The notes: a model not told the origin generated them from the sequence alone. A stretch of DNA of 64,000 bases from Phaffia rhodozyma (GCA_014706385.1 JACGZH010000005.1:62001-126000), one strand, 5' to 3'. Counted from the stretch's first letter, positions 12,801 to 25,802 are shown. Made by a program: numbers and translations.

Positions 12801-15800
12801 ATCTCATGGATCAAAGGAGCAAGCCACTCAGGACCGAGTGTGACCGCTATCTTGATGATAGTCTCTTTGGCAAGATCTCGAGTTTCCTGCGATTTACTTC
12901 GGAAGACCTGACTGAGGGTGGTGAGGAGCCGCGAAATCTGGGCATCTCGAGATTGCTCAGGAAGGTTGAGGGCAACCTTAACAATACCGATAGCGATAGG
13001 AATTCGAATGGAATCTTCAGTCTCGTCTTTTTGCTGAAGATACGACAATAGGGATGGAAGGAGTCGAGTTTCGACGGCGTCCGCGATATACAAAGCCTGA
13101 GATGATACAGGCGCCACCGGAGGTTCTGTCGTAAAATAGGAATATGGAACATATCAAAATGTGCTAAAGTTTCTGTCAGGATAATCATTACTTACCAGCT
13201 GCAACTTCCGCCGACTTCTCATCGATGACAATGATGTCGTGCTCTTCTACAGTAAGTTCTGATCAAAATCAAGAACATATCGCATCAGTAACTGTTTCAA
13301 GCGCGGGACCTGACTGAATTGGGCCCACAAAAAGACTCACCTGCACCATCTTCGATTTCGGTCTCGATTACTGGCTCCTCCATCAAGAAGTGGAAATGAT
13401 CCAGGATAGAGACCACTGTCCTGATGAAGAATTTTTCGTTCTCCGTTTTCTCCTTGGCCAGTCGAATATACTGCCGAACTAGTCCATTATATGCCGCCCA
13501 TTTGAGTTGCTTTGAGATCTTTCCGGTCGAGGTGATGGCTTCATTGATAAGATGGTGATCAGTTTTCCCGCTTGAGTTGTTGATGAAATGAGCAAGTAGT
13601 GGAAGGAATATATCGGCCAGAAGGTTCGAGTTTGTTATGATATTATCATCGCAAAGCTCCGAGAGTCGATGGAGAGCTCTAATTCGTCGATGAGTCTGGA
13701 TATGGTGGATGTTGGTAAAGAAACTAGCCTCATGATCACCGCCAGCCAAAAGAGGCTGCATCTCTTGAAGGATAGGGATATGAACACACAAGGATACTGC
13801 AGTAGAGAGCACAGATAAGATTTCTGTTCGAACCAGCTCCGTTCGGGTGCGAAGTCCATTTCGAATACCAGGGAAGAGTACTCGAGTGAACGTCGTGAGG
13901 TAACTCTGATCATCTACCATGGCAGCTGTACGCTCGACAAATCGACGAAGACCAAAAGCAGCGTTCGTTCGAATAGACATCTCTTCCGGATCTTGGATAT
14001 AGTAGAGCATGTTGTAAATGATGGGTAACCATTGTTGGACCGTAAGCGTGCTCCAAAGTTGCTCATTGAGTGTGCTGAAGGCAGCTAATCGTCGGTCGAA
14101 GTCAGGTTCCTCTTTTCGTCGTTCCGAGAACGAGTTTATAGAAACGATAACATCGACAACTGCCTGGAGATCTGAGTCGGTAGGAGGGAACTGAAGGAGA
14201 ACTTCGCAGAGCGCTTGTCGAGCCTGCTTCGATCGAAGAGACTGGAAGAGAGTGGAAAGTAGATTGAAAGAGTGAACAAAAATAGAGGATTCGCGATCGG
14301 AAAACTCGGGGATGAGAGGAAGCAAACTCTTGAAGATGAGAAGAATATCCGACTTGACTCTTTCGGGAACAACCTTGGCAGGTTTCCTCAACATAGGAGA
14401 AAGCAGAGCGACGAGTCGAGCGCTCTGAGGTCCATTAGTCACGTAGGATGCCAGACCTGATAGAATTCTGATCTGTCTCTTAGCGAGTTCTTCCTTTACC
14501 TGACCTGATCCCAGAGGTCGCTCGACAAGCACAGACAGATTACCCAGAAGCTCGTCCACGTAGGGCTTGATGATTTGATTCACCACCGTCGCCCGTTCAT
14601 TCTCGTCATCCTCTAAACTTCCGAATGCCAGTAATCTCTCCACAATATCGTAGATCTTGGAGACCACAGCCGGCTTGACATTTGTCGCAGTGAGACAAGA
14701 GTAGACCTTACTGAGGAGCTGTGTATCGTACTGAACGAGGAACGGAACAGTTCTGGAAGTAGTTGACCAGATAGCGAAAAGCTCTAATAGACCAGACGGT
14801 GCTTGGGTGTTCTCGGTATTGAGCGAGGCAAGCCGAGGAGAGATGAACGATTTGAAAGCCGCAGGTAGGTAGAGCTTGAAGTTGAAATCGACAGAAGCGC
14901 TCGATTTGAAGAAATCGGCGAAACGTTTGAGTCCAAGCTGTCGGATAGCCCTAACCGGAGTCGTATGTGACTGGACATTCTCCTCTTCGTCTTCATCCTC
15001 CACTACATCTTCTGCATCCACTTCAGCCTTTTCTTCCGACCCGACAGCTTTCATCTTGCCAATCTTGGTTTGAGCACGATGGATAAGCTCCATCGTTGTT
15101 CCAAGCAACCTTGGCCAAGAGGGCATCAGCTGAGGTCCCAAGTACTTAAGGACATCTCCCAGCAAGGATAAGAAACCGATTTGCTGTTTTCCAGGAATGA
15201 ACACGGCATCCAGGTCAGAGTCATCTCTAGTAAGAGTGAATTCTCCAGACGACGGCCCAGCTTGAGATTCAATCAATCCACCGAAAGGAGCGAGCATAAG
15301 CTCTACCAAGATTGATAATTCCTCGGTCGCGCAACCTGCCAAAGCAGATAAGATAGCCTGTTTCTTGGCTCCCGGTCCGTTACTCGCACTAGACCTCCCT
15401 CGTCGAGCAATCATTTTTCCGTAGAGCATTCGGATCACCAAAGGGATAAGTTCGTCTCGATGAGCAGGGTTGACAGAGGCTCCTCCGCTGACAAGCGAGA
15501 ATTTAGTAAGCTCATCCCTAAACCGGACTTCGTCTAAGAGCATTTTGAGACTGTCTTTGTACGGAGTGATTTTGCTATTCTTGAAAGTGAAGATACAGTC
15601 GAGCGCCAATAGTTGAAGCTTTGGGTCTCCCTTCGCGAGAAGCGAGAGGTAGAGGGAGTGCATCTCGTCCGACCGATAGATGGCCTTGGGGTTGACAAAC
15701 TTAGCAAACAAGGAGAGGTAGGCGGTCAATTTCAAATGGACCTGCTTGAGTGTTAGTCGAGGGAGGGAAGTCGAATCGGCGGGAACAACAGGGAACTCGT

Positions 15801-18800
15801 CGGCGTCAAGAGAGGACGAGATGATGTTGGACCGAGAGGTGAAACTCAAAAAGAGAGAAATGAAATCCCGGGAATGCTTTTCGGCAAGCGAAGGAGCAGC
15901 AGCTAAAGCGTGGACCAGCTCGATCTCGTAGTTGAGCACATCAAGTCGGTCTCGGTTGAACGGCATCCGAGACTGAATATCAAGTATTGTAGAAGGAAAC
16001 TGATTAGTCAAGCACTCATCACCAGGCCTCTGATAAGAGGCAGACTGAGGGAACACTTACATCAGCAATAGCTCTCAACCTGTCTTCGCCATCACCCTCT
16101 ACAAGTGACCTCATCAGCTCTTCGGCCGCCTTTCTGCTTGGATCTCTAAAGCATCTGACCGCCTCATCGTTCTCTTCTTCCTTCTCCTCAATAATCCCAT
16201 CAGAGTTATCCGCCCATGCAGGCATAGGTTCTTGCAAGACCGAATGAGGACCTTGAGAGGCCAAAGTGAGCTGGTGCAGCAAGAGAGCCCAGACCTGATC
16301 GCCGTGAACCGCCGCAAGTGAGGCAAGGGCTGTGTGTGTGGCAGGGTAGAGAGGTCGAAGGTTGACCTTTAACTGGGCTATTTTGGTTCAAGTAGACAAT
16401 GATTAGTGGACGATGTTCGACGCATCTATACATAGACCTTCTTTCATGCCAGAAAGTAGGAGAATACTTACCGGTCAGAACTTTGAGACCGACATCTAAT
16501 CCAAACTGCATTTCCTCTTTCTCTCCGCTCAGATTTTGTATAGCCCTCTCCAGCCTCGCCACACCTACACACCTTTCCCTCGCATCCTTGACGCTCAACT
16601 CGATTTCTTCCATTGCAAGTGCCTGATCTAACACTGCTCTGACCGATGTGTTCTTCGTCGGAAGCGCTACCAAAATTTTGAGGGCCGCTTTCCTTTTTTC
16701 AGAGGAGGATGACATGAGTTGAGACTCAAGGAGGGGAACCAAAGTTTCCCAACCAGTTGGAGCCGAGCCGGAAGCAAGAATAGGCTGTAAGACTTGGGAA
16801 AGATTTTTGAGCAGCACAGAGGGAACAACTGTTTTGCTCAGTATGGATGCAAGCACCACATCCGTACCGAACAAGATAGACCGAATATCGGTCACACCCT
16901 GAGCGATGGTGGTACCTGAATTATTTTCCCAAATAACTCCAATTGTCTGCAGCACCTCATCGAGGATGAATCCAAGATCGAGAATGACTTCTCCTTCTTT
17001 TTGGGTGGACTGCTTATAAGCCTGAACCCCCTCTCGGAGAAAGCCAACAAGAGATCCCCACATGGGTCCTTTAGTGTCTTCTAATCGGCCGATGAGTAAA
17101 AGTAGATTATCGAGAATCAGGACTTCATCTTTGGATTGGGAGGATAATGTCTGAGACTTGAGACCATCGAGAAGGGAAGCCAGATGAGGACCGAGAGTTT
17201 CCCTAGGAGGAGATTTAAAAATGGCGCTGGTAAGAAGATTGGCGCGAGAGAGATTGTTGAGTAAATTGATGATATGAGGAAGACTGGGGGATGTGACGGA
17301 GGTTTGCTTGAATGCGGAAAACAGTGATCTAGAATCAAGTCAACAAGAACGGTTGAGTTATTTGCTGGTAAATACAAGGAAGAAAAATTACAAACCTCTC
17401 CAGAACACCTCCAAATAACACGTCTCCTCCTCTTTTCCACCCTGAACCCTCGACGACCCACATACCGACCAATGCACTCCTTCTTGCCCAGTCGCCCTCC
17501 AGACTTTCCCAAAGAGCCTCAACTGTTGACCGGTATTTGAGCCAAGCAGGCAGATTGGTGATTGGCAGAAGAGTAGATACGAGGTAGACAAATGAATTTT
17601 GGAGGGTTGATGAGGAGGTTGAAAGCTTGAATAGAGGTGGAAGTAGAGAAAGAAGAGGTGTGTGAAGAGTGGCTAGAGTTTGAAAACGAGATTTAGTTAA
17701 ACTACTAGTATAGGGTGTCCATGTGATGGTTAATATGAAGAGACCTACTAGTTACCCCCTTTCCTTTACGAGCAGCACTAACCACTCCCAAGGCATCTAC
17801 CAGCCTCGTGATCCGCAAAATATCAGCTTCGTGGTCCTCCTCCAGAGCATTGGAAGAAGCCTTGACAAGGACGTCGATGACCCCCTCAGTCATTTCAGGT
17901 TTAGGGCTGGTGTGATGTATGAGCGCCGTTAAAACATTCGAAAGTAGCTTTTTAGGAAGCAAGGACTCGGCAGGCAAATCCAGGAGAGCAGACAAAAGTG
18001 TTTGGAAGAGGTGAGGGGTTGTTGAGGGAAGAATAGGGACAGGGCCCTGTGTGTGTATGGCAATGTTGGAAGGGCTTCATCAGTCTCTTACGCAATTTGT
18101 ATGCGAATCCCAAAACCGAACAACAACAATGATGAGAAACAAACCTTTAGCGCTTCTACTAAGATCAAGCCAACTCCCTCCCTAAGTACGTCTACGTGTT
18201 CGCCCGTCTCCTCCTCCGTCCTGAGCGAGCTGACCATGAGCCCGACTACTCTCTCAGCCTTCTCTCCTCGAGCTCCTCTTCTAAGCAAGCTTCCCCAACC
18301 CTCTACGGCTAACCGTCTCTGCTCTCCTCCATTTGCACGGCCTCCGTTTCGGACAAACAACAGATGAGGGACCCAGATTGACCATACTTTCTGCAGAGTC
18401 GAATGGTTCTCTGGCTGAAGCAGCAGGGGAGACATGGGTTTCAGGAGTGCCGAGAGTGAGGGAAACAACAGCGGGAGATGAAATGGAGAATTCGAAAGAT
18501 CCAGAAGCGGAGGCAGGATCTTCTCCAAAAAGGGAAGGAACTCGTCCAAGAGAGAGAGCGCTAGTTGAGGAAGAAGGTCCAAAATTGACGGAAGCGACCC
18601 GCTTCCGTCTTCTGGGTTGGTCTCTTCCGGATGGCGCAAGACATCCACAAGGATGTCTACCACTTGGGACTTGTTGAATAATAGTAGAGGAAATGTTTGA
18701 ACGAGTGGAGTTAGCTCCTTAAGGAGCGCTTGGAAAGAGGTAGATAGGTTGAGAAGTGACAAGTGCGCCAGATGCAGAGTGAAGGGAGTGGAGGTGTAGG

Positions 18801-19094
18801 CACCCGTCGGATCGGTCGAGGAGGACTCCTACATATGAAAATTGAGAACAAAATTCGGAAAAAAGACAAAACCAAGATCACACAGGTTAGCCTGGCATAG
18901 CCTGCTTGTTCCAATCGTTTATAAACACAATAGCGCACCTCTAGTTCCTGGGTAAAGTCCAACTTGGGAGCGACTCGGAGATTGACATGATGGGCCTTCG
19001 ACTGGTCCTGTAAAGACTTGTAGACGTGCCGCTTGGCATGCTGCCTACCCTGTCCCGGGTTTTTCTTCTGATGTGTCTTTTTCTTTGGTGGCAT
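9845..19094 (-). CDS. UTP20: UTP20 (U3 snoRNP component, DRIM family HEAT-repeat protein)
   Basis: A component of the SSU processome/90S pre-ribosome required for 18S rRNA processing in the nucleolus. The gene covers over 9 kb and encodes roughly 2,400-2,500 residues of alpha-helical HEAT-like repeats, matching the very large size of Utp20. Two long exons (about 13297-16056 and 10484-13117) carry most of the solenoid, including acidic inserts such as DAEDVVEDEDEEEN and DDDDGDEEEEEE. The C-terminal exons give the family's basic tail: TTTNPEGAALRKRYKNEQKK followed by ESHKRKIRTFADSKIRERP, then stop. The start is MPPKKKTHQKKNPGQG at 19094; an upstream in-frame Met at 19226 lies in a probable leader. 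At least ten introns. Gcn1, another long HEAT protein, was excluded by the tail and the absence of its EF3-like region. Confidence 0.9.
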
Positions 19095-19506
19095 ATCCCT
19101 GATGCAACCTAGAAGAAAGAAGAAGAAAAAGACTAAAGAAGGTTGTGAAGAGTGGACGGTCGATGGAAACTTGAAACGAGTGGTGAAACCGAACAGATAA
19201 AATTGTGGGTTTAAAGATTTTGGCATTCGAATGGTTACGCAGTCTGTCCAATCGGCGTTACCATGAATCGATGATTAGATATTATGGTTCACGTTGATAT
19301 TCGGCCAATACAACCAATTTGTAATCAGAATGAGAGGTCACGCTGTGCTTATTATTTGAGTCACGTGACTGTTTCAGCTACGACACACGACGCGTCCTAG
19401 TCGATGTCCTTCCTCGTTTCTACTTAATGAGGTAGACTCGTCGCTTCCTAAATAGTTACTCCTACCGTTTTCCTTTTGGTCTTTCCTCTTCTCAACCCTG
19501 GCCAAG
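19095..19506. promoter_or_regulatory. Divergent promoter UTP20 / RING protein
   Basis: About 410 bp between head-to-head genes. It contains the perfect 10-bp palindrome GTCACGTGAC (E-box core 19362-19367), a candidate bHLH (Cbf1/USF-type) site. The role is inferred from sequence only. Confidence 0.45.
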
Positions 19507-21779
19507 ATGGCCGAGTGTGGGATTTGTATCGAGGCTCTTTTTATACACACAAACACATTTGCCTCGGCCCAAGCGCCCTCGTCATCTTTGCCTTCTTCGT
19601 CTGCCGGCGGGCCCTCTTCCGGCAAGGGTGAGCCGCTGGAGATCTGTTCTCTTCCTTGTGGACACGTGTTCCATCAAGTTTGTTTCTCTAAATGGTTCTC
19701 CTCCAACGGAAAGGCAAGTAAGCGATGCCCCCACTGTAGAGAGGATGTCACTCGTCACAATCCCGTCAGGTTGCGGTTCGGAGGAGACCCCTGGGCGGCT
19801 CCGATATCAGACGGAAAGACGAAGCTGAAGCGAATGGTCAAATCACTCAAGACTCAGGCGACCGATAGAATTGGGATCGATAGCTCAGGTAATGAGGTCG
19901 AGACTTTTGTCGAAGGGCTGGAGGAAGTCCTGAAGACATTGACAGATACGAAAGGCAAGGGTCGAGAGGATGACTGGCTTGATCTGATGGAGGACCTCGA
20001 ACTTAAGGTACGTATTTGTGCGAATTATCTTGACTACGCGTTCGCGTGTATGCATCCGTAGTCCATATGCTGAACGCTCCTCGACCTATACTTCCTTCTT
20101 AACAATTCTCAGGCCTCTCTGAAGTCTCTCTCGGGAAACGTGGCTCATCTCCGTGAAAGACTACACTATTCTCATCGGGTCACCTCCTTGTGTGAGACTA
20201 TCGCCAAGCTCCAAGCGGACAACGCCGAATTACTTAAAACAAATCAATCGAATAGGGAAAATAAGATGAAGGCTCTTCAAGACTTCAAACAAAAGGCGGT
20301 CGAGAAGATGGATCGGGAAAAGATTCGACAGGCAGAGAAGTTAAACGAGAAAGAAAGGGGCTGGCGGGATGAAGAAAAGAAGTTAAAGTTGGAGCTTAGA
20401 ATGAAGGAAGATCGGCTGGTACAAGCGATAGATGAGAAGAGAAGGGTATCGAGGTGAGTCGGCATACTATCTTGAGGATATATTGTTCTCCCTATCCTAA
20501 TGACTCTTTCTAACATGCGCTGTTGTGTATGCATCACTAGGGACCTTGTGGACATGAAAGAGTCTCTTAATGCTCGTTTAGCGGCCTTGGAAAGCCAAAA
20601 CACCAAGGTAAGTGATGTATGATCGACTTAATCCATACCATGTGAACTGATTTTTGATTATGTACATGTCTCTTTCGCTGTCTGCATCCCTCCAGATTGC
20701 CGACTTGAAAAAGAAGCTCTTGATCCAGAAACAGATGATCTCCTCAGCCAGTGTCGAGAATTCATCACTTGGTAAACAGCTCTCGACAGTCAAAACGGCC
20801 ACCGAAATAGCCGATCCAGCCTCGCATTTTCCTAGAAAACGACCGCGCTCATACCTCGGACACAACCAAGACCGAACTCGATCTGATGGTTACGACGATC
20901 CAGGTTTAAGATTCGATGATGAGGGTAGGGATCCAATGAGCGAGGTGTCAGATGCTAGTCGGACGCTCGGTACGTCCGACGCGATAGAAGAAAATCAGGA
21001 AACCGAACGAGGACATGACTTAGCCCTTAGAGGCCAACCAGACTACCGGTCGGATGACCAAGGGATCATATATGTGAACGATAGTGATGAGGAAACCGAG
21101 GACAAGGAGGATAAGAAGCGCAAGATGATTCTAAGGATGAAGGATGGTCAGACAACAAACGGAAAAACAATGGAGGCGACAGCCGGGATGACTTGGGCGG
21201 ATGATAGTCTGGAGGTCGCAGATGTTAGTTGGAGAAGTCAAATCGACGTACCCGTCAGAAAACCAGCTGTTCGTGATTCTTTCTCCAGTTTTCAATCTTG
21301 GATGCAGTTTGCGATTGAAGTCTCAAGAATACAACGTGATGTTTTACTATATTTGTCTTGTATGGAGGTTTCTATAGAAAGTGGTGTATCAATCAAACTC
21401 GCGACCACTCGCTCCCAACTCGATCAACCGCCTGTTCCGTGCTACTCGCTCATTTGACCGTTCATCCATAGTTGACCCAGCCCAACCACTTTCCAGCCGA
21501 GCTCCTCTCTCTAGATCATCCTCTTTGCAGAAGATATCCAGTCTCAACCCTACCGGACGTTCTAATATGACCTTCTCATCCGGCCCGATCCCGATGTTGC
21601 CGGTACCCAATAAACAGCCAGTGAACGCATGGTCTTTTGCTTCCGGGCCGAGATATGGCTCGACTGGGATAGACGAAAGAGGTAAGCGATCAAAAAAGAC
21701 AGACCCTTCTACGATGATGACTGGATTGATCGCCGTCGGACCGAAAGTGACGAAGAAGCCTTCTGCAAAGCTACTCTGA
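19507..21779 (+). CDS. TRAIP-like RING-finger/coiled-coil protein (putative E3 ubiquitin ligase)
   Basis: The N-terminal RING has Cys pair CGIC (residues 4-7), then C-G-H-V-F-H-Q-V-C (51-59) and CPHC, followed by a long charged coiled coil (residues about 170-330, rich in K, E, Q, R) and a Ser-rich tail. This architecture matches TRAIP/Nopo E3 ligases, which ubiquitinate stalled replisomes in animals; the fungal role is inferred. Odd point: the loop between the second and third metal ligands is 43 residues, with a Ser/Pro/Gly insert, against 15 in animal TRAIP. Introns begin near 20008, 20455 and 20610. One more intron near 21320-21377 is needed to reach the last frame, which ends at 21779 (PKVTKKPSAKLL); its exact borders are uncertain, with donor gtctca and acceptor ctatag as my best fit. 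Confidence 0.7.
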
Positions 21780-21943
21780 GCGAAGTTTCCATTCTGGAAA
21801 GGATTCACCCGATGAGACTATTCTTTCGCTCTCATGGACAGTCGTGTACTCTAAAACTGTATTACTTTCTATAAATGATGTTACCCTATATAGAGTTTAC
21901 ATGAAGATATAGAGAAGTATGATTGAGTGTTGACAGAAAGCGG

Positions 21944-24473
21944 TCATTCAGAACGGGATGGCGAAGAAACCCGAGATGGGATATGCTTCCCTTTGACATG
22001 ATGCTGAGGCCTGTTGAGAGAAGTAGTAGAGAAAACGAATGTTCGTCTTTGAGTTGGTATGCAGGTAAAGATTCGCTGAATGATAAGAAAAAGAAAAGCC
22101 AAGATGACGAACGGGTTGAAGGGAGAGTAGTCTAGATGGACGTAGGCCCTAGCGACCCCATCAAGTGCCTCGATCATCCCTTGCATCACCTCCCTAGAAA
22201 CATCAACCACGTTGAAACAGTTTGTGTCAATAGAGAAGAAAATCAGATCAAATGGGAAAGAGAAACAACCTCGTGAATACTAACCCGGTGTCGTGGGCTT
22301 TGTGTAGAGAGGTTTGCGGCGGCAAACAGATGTCAACTTCAACAACGATGTCATCTCCTAAATGATATACCTCCATATCCGATATAGATTCGATTTGCTT
22401 GAACTAAAGATTGACAAATCCATCAAGAATATCAGACGTGAATCGAACATCCATTCATCAGTTCTACGAACAGAGCAGTGGAATGCTTACACGGTTGACC
22501 AGGTACAAAACCTTCAGGAATTCCTCCCGATCGGCCGACCTTCCAGACAAGTTAGAGAAGTTCTCTTCAAGAGTCTAAGAAGATACCAATAGATACGAAC
22601 GTCGGGAAGTAAGAAATCGAAATCAAACGATTCGCTTTTCGACAAGAAAAAAACATTCAATAGGCTTACTTTCAGCCACTGGAAGATGATATACAAGGAA
22701 AGAAGTGCTCCTCCTAACGGATCAAGAAGTCTGATGTTGAATTTTTCGCCCAACCACTAAGAGGATATCCAGTTGGTCGTCAGAATTTTTCATTAAAAGT
22801 TGTATTTTCAGAAAAGAGCGCAGCGTACAGGGAATGTCAAGGATAGAGCATTGAAGAAACTAAAAGATGAAGATTCATCCAATGATTAGTCAAGACGATG
22901 AAAGCTTGTCAAGAGATAATACTACCTACACGTCGTTCTGAGCGTCCTGAGCTAGTCTTTATACCTCGGAAGATATCAATCATCAGTTTGGGCTTGTTAT
23001 GGAAAGACTGCCTCTTTATGGTTAAGAAAGACACAAGATCACTCACGCCCTAACGCCTGAGGATGAGAGCTTGCGGCAGACCACCCAGATAAGACCTTTG
23101 ACTCCGATTGTGACCAGCATCACTCTATGAGTGAAGTCGAAGAAACAAAGACAGTCAGAATAAAGCCTTCGTTCATTTAAGTTACAAGAGCGTGTACACA
23201 ATCACGAAGAGAGGTAGGTCCGCTGATTTTTCCGGATCACTCTTGGAAGACAGGATGTTGAATAGTTGAGTTACAGACTCGATGAAGATCTGTATTAGTT
23301 TCAAGAAGAAGGATTGAGCACATCAGTAATGGTGTTTGCACCGCTGAAGGCAGTATGAATTAAGATAGGGTACGTTCTTGACTGAAAGATGCAATCATCA
23401 GAACAGAGAACAGAAGGATGCCGAGCGGCTCGAACCGTCTTTTGCCGGTAGGATATCGCTTGGAAATTGACTAGCGGTTTTGAAGTGTAAAAACATCAGA
23501 AGACTACACAAATTAGGCTTGCTGGATAGGGGTGACGACTTACTTTTGTCGGATGGGCAGCCCGTGCGGTCAAGTAGATGATCAGGGTTGATAGAACATC
23601 CAAAGCACTATGCAAATTAAGAAATGGACTGAGCATGATGGTCTAAAAGAGAAAGATAGATTTGGAGCTCACCTATCCATAAAGGAAGCCAGAAGAGAGA
23701 TTGATCCGGAGAGGGCCACTGCACCCGCCTTGATCGAGAGTAGGAACAGATTGACCGCGATGTTGACTAGAGTCAATTATTCAAGATCGAGCTTTATCTT
23801 TAGTATAGATGGCCATGTTCAACGTAGCATTCAGAAAAGAGAACTCACGATTCAAACCCCATTTGTCGTTTCTCTCTTCTCTTTGTCTGTTCTTTGCAGC
23901 CAGGTCTAACCCTTCTGAATCTTCCTCACCGGATGTTCGAAGCGCATCCAACAACGGCTCCCGCTCTCCATCCCTTGTGACACACACGCCGAGCGCGTCC
24001 TGAGACATCTTTCTGCTAACAAACTTGGAGGTAGTCTGTCGGCGGACTGGCCGAGGGGGACGCTGAGAGACAGGTTGATGGAAGGATGCAAGGATTTTGG
24101 ACGGCAGAGACGATGTAAGGATATCATCGATCTTTTCATATTCGTCTAGTAAGGCGTCTAAAGAAGAAAATCGAGGGTCTGAGCGACAGGTAGGCTTGAG
24201 CTTTAATCATGAGGACGAGCACTCACTCTGACTCTCATAGAACTCTCTAAGACATTTGCTCTTAATCTTCTTGAGTTCTTCTTGAGACTTTCGAGAACGA
24301 CCAAAGTCAGGCGAGACGTCTAGAAGTAGGCTAAGGTAAACCCGAAAGAAAAGAGATTACGACAAGTATTTAGCACGCGTTGCTTGTCTACGGGAACAGC
24401 AAAAGAAAAGGGAGAGAGTGTATAACGATGCTCACTCTTTGGCCTTGCATGCATGACCAGATGGTTCACTCAT
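21944..24473 (-). CDS. Cation diffusion facilitator, Mn-type (CDF/MTP family)
   Basis: Proton-coupled metal exporter of the CDF family, probably moving Mn2+ into a secretory or vacuolar compartment. It starts MSEPSGHACKAK, with a cytosolic N-terminus (FGRSRKSQEELKKIK, RRQTTSKFV). Membrane part in order: VNIAVNLFLLSIKAGAVALS (TM1), ISLLASFMDSALDVLSTLII (TM2, with DSALD), YPTGKRRFEPLGILLFSVLM (TM3), FIESVTQLFNIL and LFVIVYTLL, MLVTIGVKGLIWVVCRKLSS (TM4), ALAQDAQNDV (TM5, DAQND) and DPLGGALLSLYIIFQWL (TM6). Both metal sites are DxxxD, the signature of Mn-transporting CDFs (Zn types have HxxxD). The cytosolic ferredoxin-like C-terminus reads FKQIESISDMEVYHLGDDIV, CLPPQTSLHKAHDTGE and GVARAYVHLDYS. 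About 12-14 exons; the last intron and tail (stop 21944) are uncertain. Convergent with the RING gene. Confidence 0.85.
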
Positions 24474-25255
24474 CGTGCAAACAAAGTCACACTTGGTTCA
24501 GAGATAGAAAGATCGATGTAACGGATGTATGAATGGATGGAGAGATGATTGGTTGAGGTCAAGCAGCATATACGGAGATGACCAAGGCAGTGTTCAAGAT
24601 GATGAATCCTAGCTGCCGCTCTCTATATTCCTCCTGTTGTCCTTATCCTCTCTTTGTCTCGAGACTCAGTCTACTAATGTTCTCAAGCAGACATACAACG
24701 CTAACGAGCATATATACATCTGTGGTCATGATGAAGAGGCAGAGAATGATGGACCAGATCTGATGGTAGTACTCACGGGAAATGAGTCAATCAGACGTCT
24801 CCTGTTTGATCAGCTGGCCTGAGGACAAGAACATCATCAGATGACTATATAAACCTGATCATATCTCTCTGCCCGTTCTTCTTTCTTTCTCTTCTTTGCT
24901 TGTTCTCTTCTTCTTCTCCTCTTTCTCGCCATCGTTAGACAAGTATGCAACACTCAGTCTCTGATGGATACAGGCTTCTCAAGCAAGAGTTGTAAGGGTT
25001 CTCCTTGTTTTCTGATCACGCCGGGGGGACATGATGTTGACGACGGCATTCTCTACAAGGTCTACTCTGTCTCCATCTTCGCTCAAGGTTCGTTTCGGTT
25101 GCTCAGGATGGCTCTTACGCATGCAGACATGCTCATCAGGCTAAAGATATCAAGCGTTAATCGTTTTGTCTTTCCAGCTCCTCTCTTCCGGAACTCTGGG
25201 CTCATCTGACACCCGATTGAGCTTGGTCCTAGGGTTCATTCCTCAAAGTGCGCAA
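24474..25255. promoter_or_regulatory. Divergent promoter CDF / WxPPxWA-repeat gene
   Basis: About 780 bp. A TATA-like TATATAAAC (about 24846-24854) is followed by a strong CT-rich block (24880-24930), a typical fungal core promoter reading on the plus strand toward the small gene at 25256. The intervening leader has ATGs (e.g. 24964) that could form uORFs or belong to a 5' UTR with an intron. Confidence 0.4.
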
Positions 25256-25802
25256 ATGCCGGCCAAGAAGGTGAGCATTCAGGATCACTTTCAAGCTTCC
25301 TGAATTGACATTCATAAGTACGCTGAACATGATGACCGATATCTTCCTCCCGCAGGTTGCCGAAGATAACTGGGAGATGGTCGAACCTGCGACTCCACCC
25401 CGTGCTACACCCACGTCACCCAACCCATCCAACTGGTCGCCTCCTCGATGGGCCATTCCTCACAGCCCATCTTCCTCTTCCAAACCGACGTCCTCGATCC
25501 AACCCGGGTCTAACAATGGTGATACCGCTGACAACACTTGGAGCCCACCGAAATGGGCGATCCCGCTTCGACCTACGGTCAAGCAAGCTCCCCTTGCTCC
25601 TTTCGGTTGGAAACCACCCTTCTGGGCTCGGTCTGTGCATACACAGCCTGATGTGCTTCTCAATCCAGTCTCGTTCGTCAAACTCAGAAACTCAAAGTTA
25701 GAGGTGAGAGAGAAGCATACAGAAAGAGTAGGGGCCGATGGTGAGATGGTGTGGATACCTCCGAGATGGGCAACCAAGGCGGGGCTCCCGCTGCTAAACT
25801 AA
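25256..25802 (+). CDS. Small protein with four W-x-P-P-x-W-A repeats, unknown function
   Basis: I do not recognise this family. Two exons: MPAKK, a phase-0 intron (gtgagc...cgcag), then VAEDNWEMVEPATPP and onward, giving about 160 residues. The repeat occurs four times: WSPPRWAIP, WSPPKWAIP, WKPPFWARS and WIPPRWATK. The first three are separated by Ser/Thr/Pro/Asn-rich linkers and the last sits at the C-terminus. There is no signal peptide or membrane segment; the rest looks disordered. Aromatic-Pro-Pro-aromatic short motifs are often ligands for WW/SH3/EVH1-type domains or cell-wall binding, but nothing here proves that. Strict retention of W-PP-WA between diverged linkers argues that it is a real, selected protein. 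Confidence 0.6.

Noticed and set aside
9845..19094. GCN1 as identity of the giant HEAT-repeat gene
   Set aside because: No EF3-like/RWD-binding region, and the basic C-terminal tail (KESHKRKIRTFAD) matches UTP20.
19094..19226. Upstream in-frame Met for UTP20
   Set aside because: The extra residues are hydrophobic, unlike the family start; MPPKKKTHQKK is a better nucleolar-protein start.
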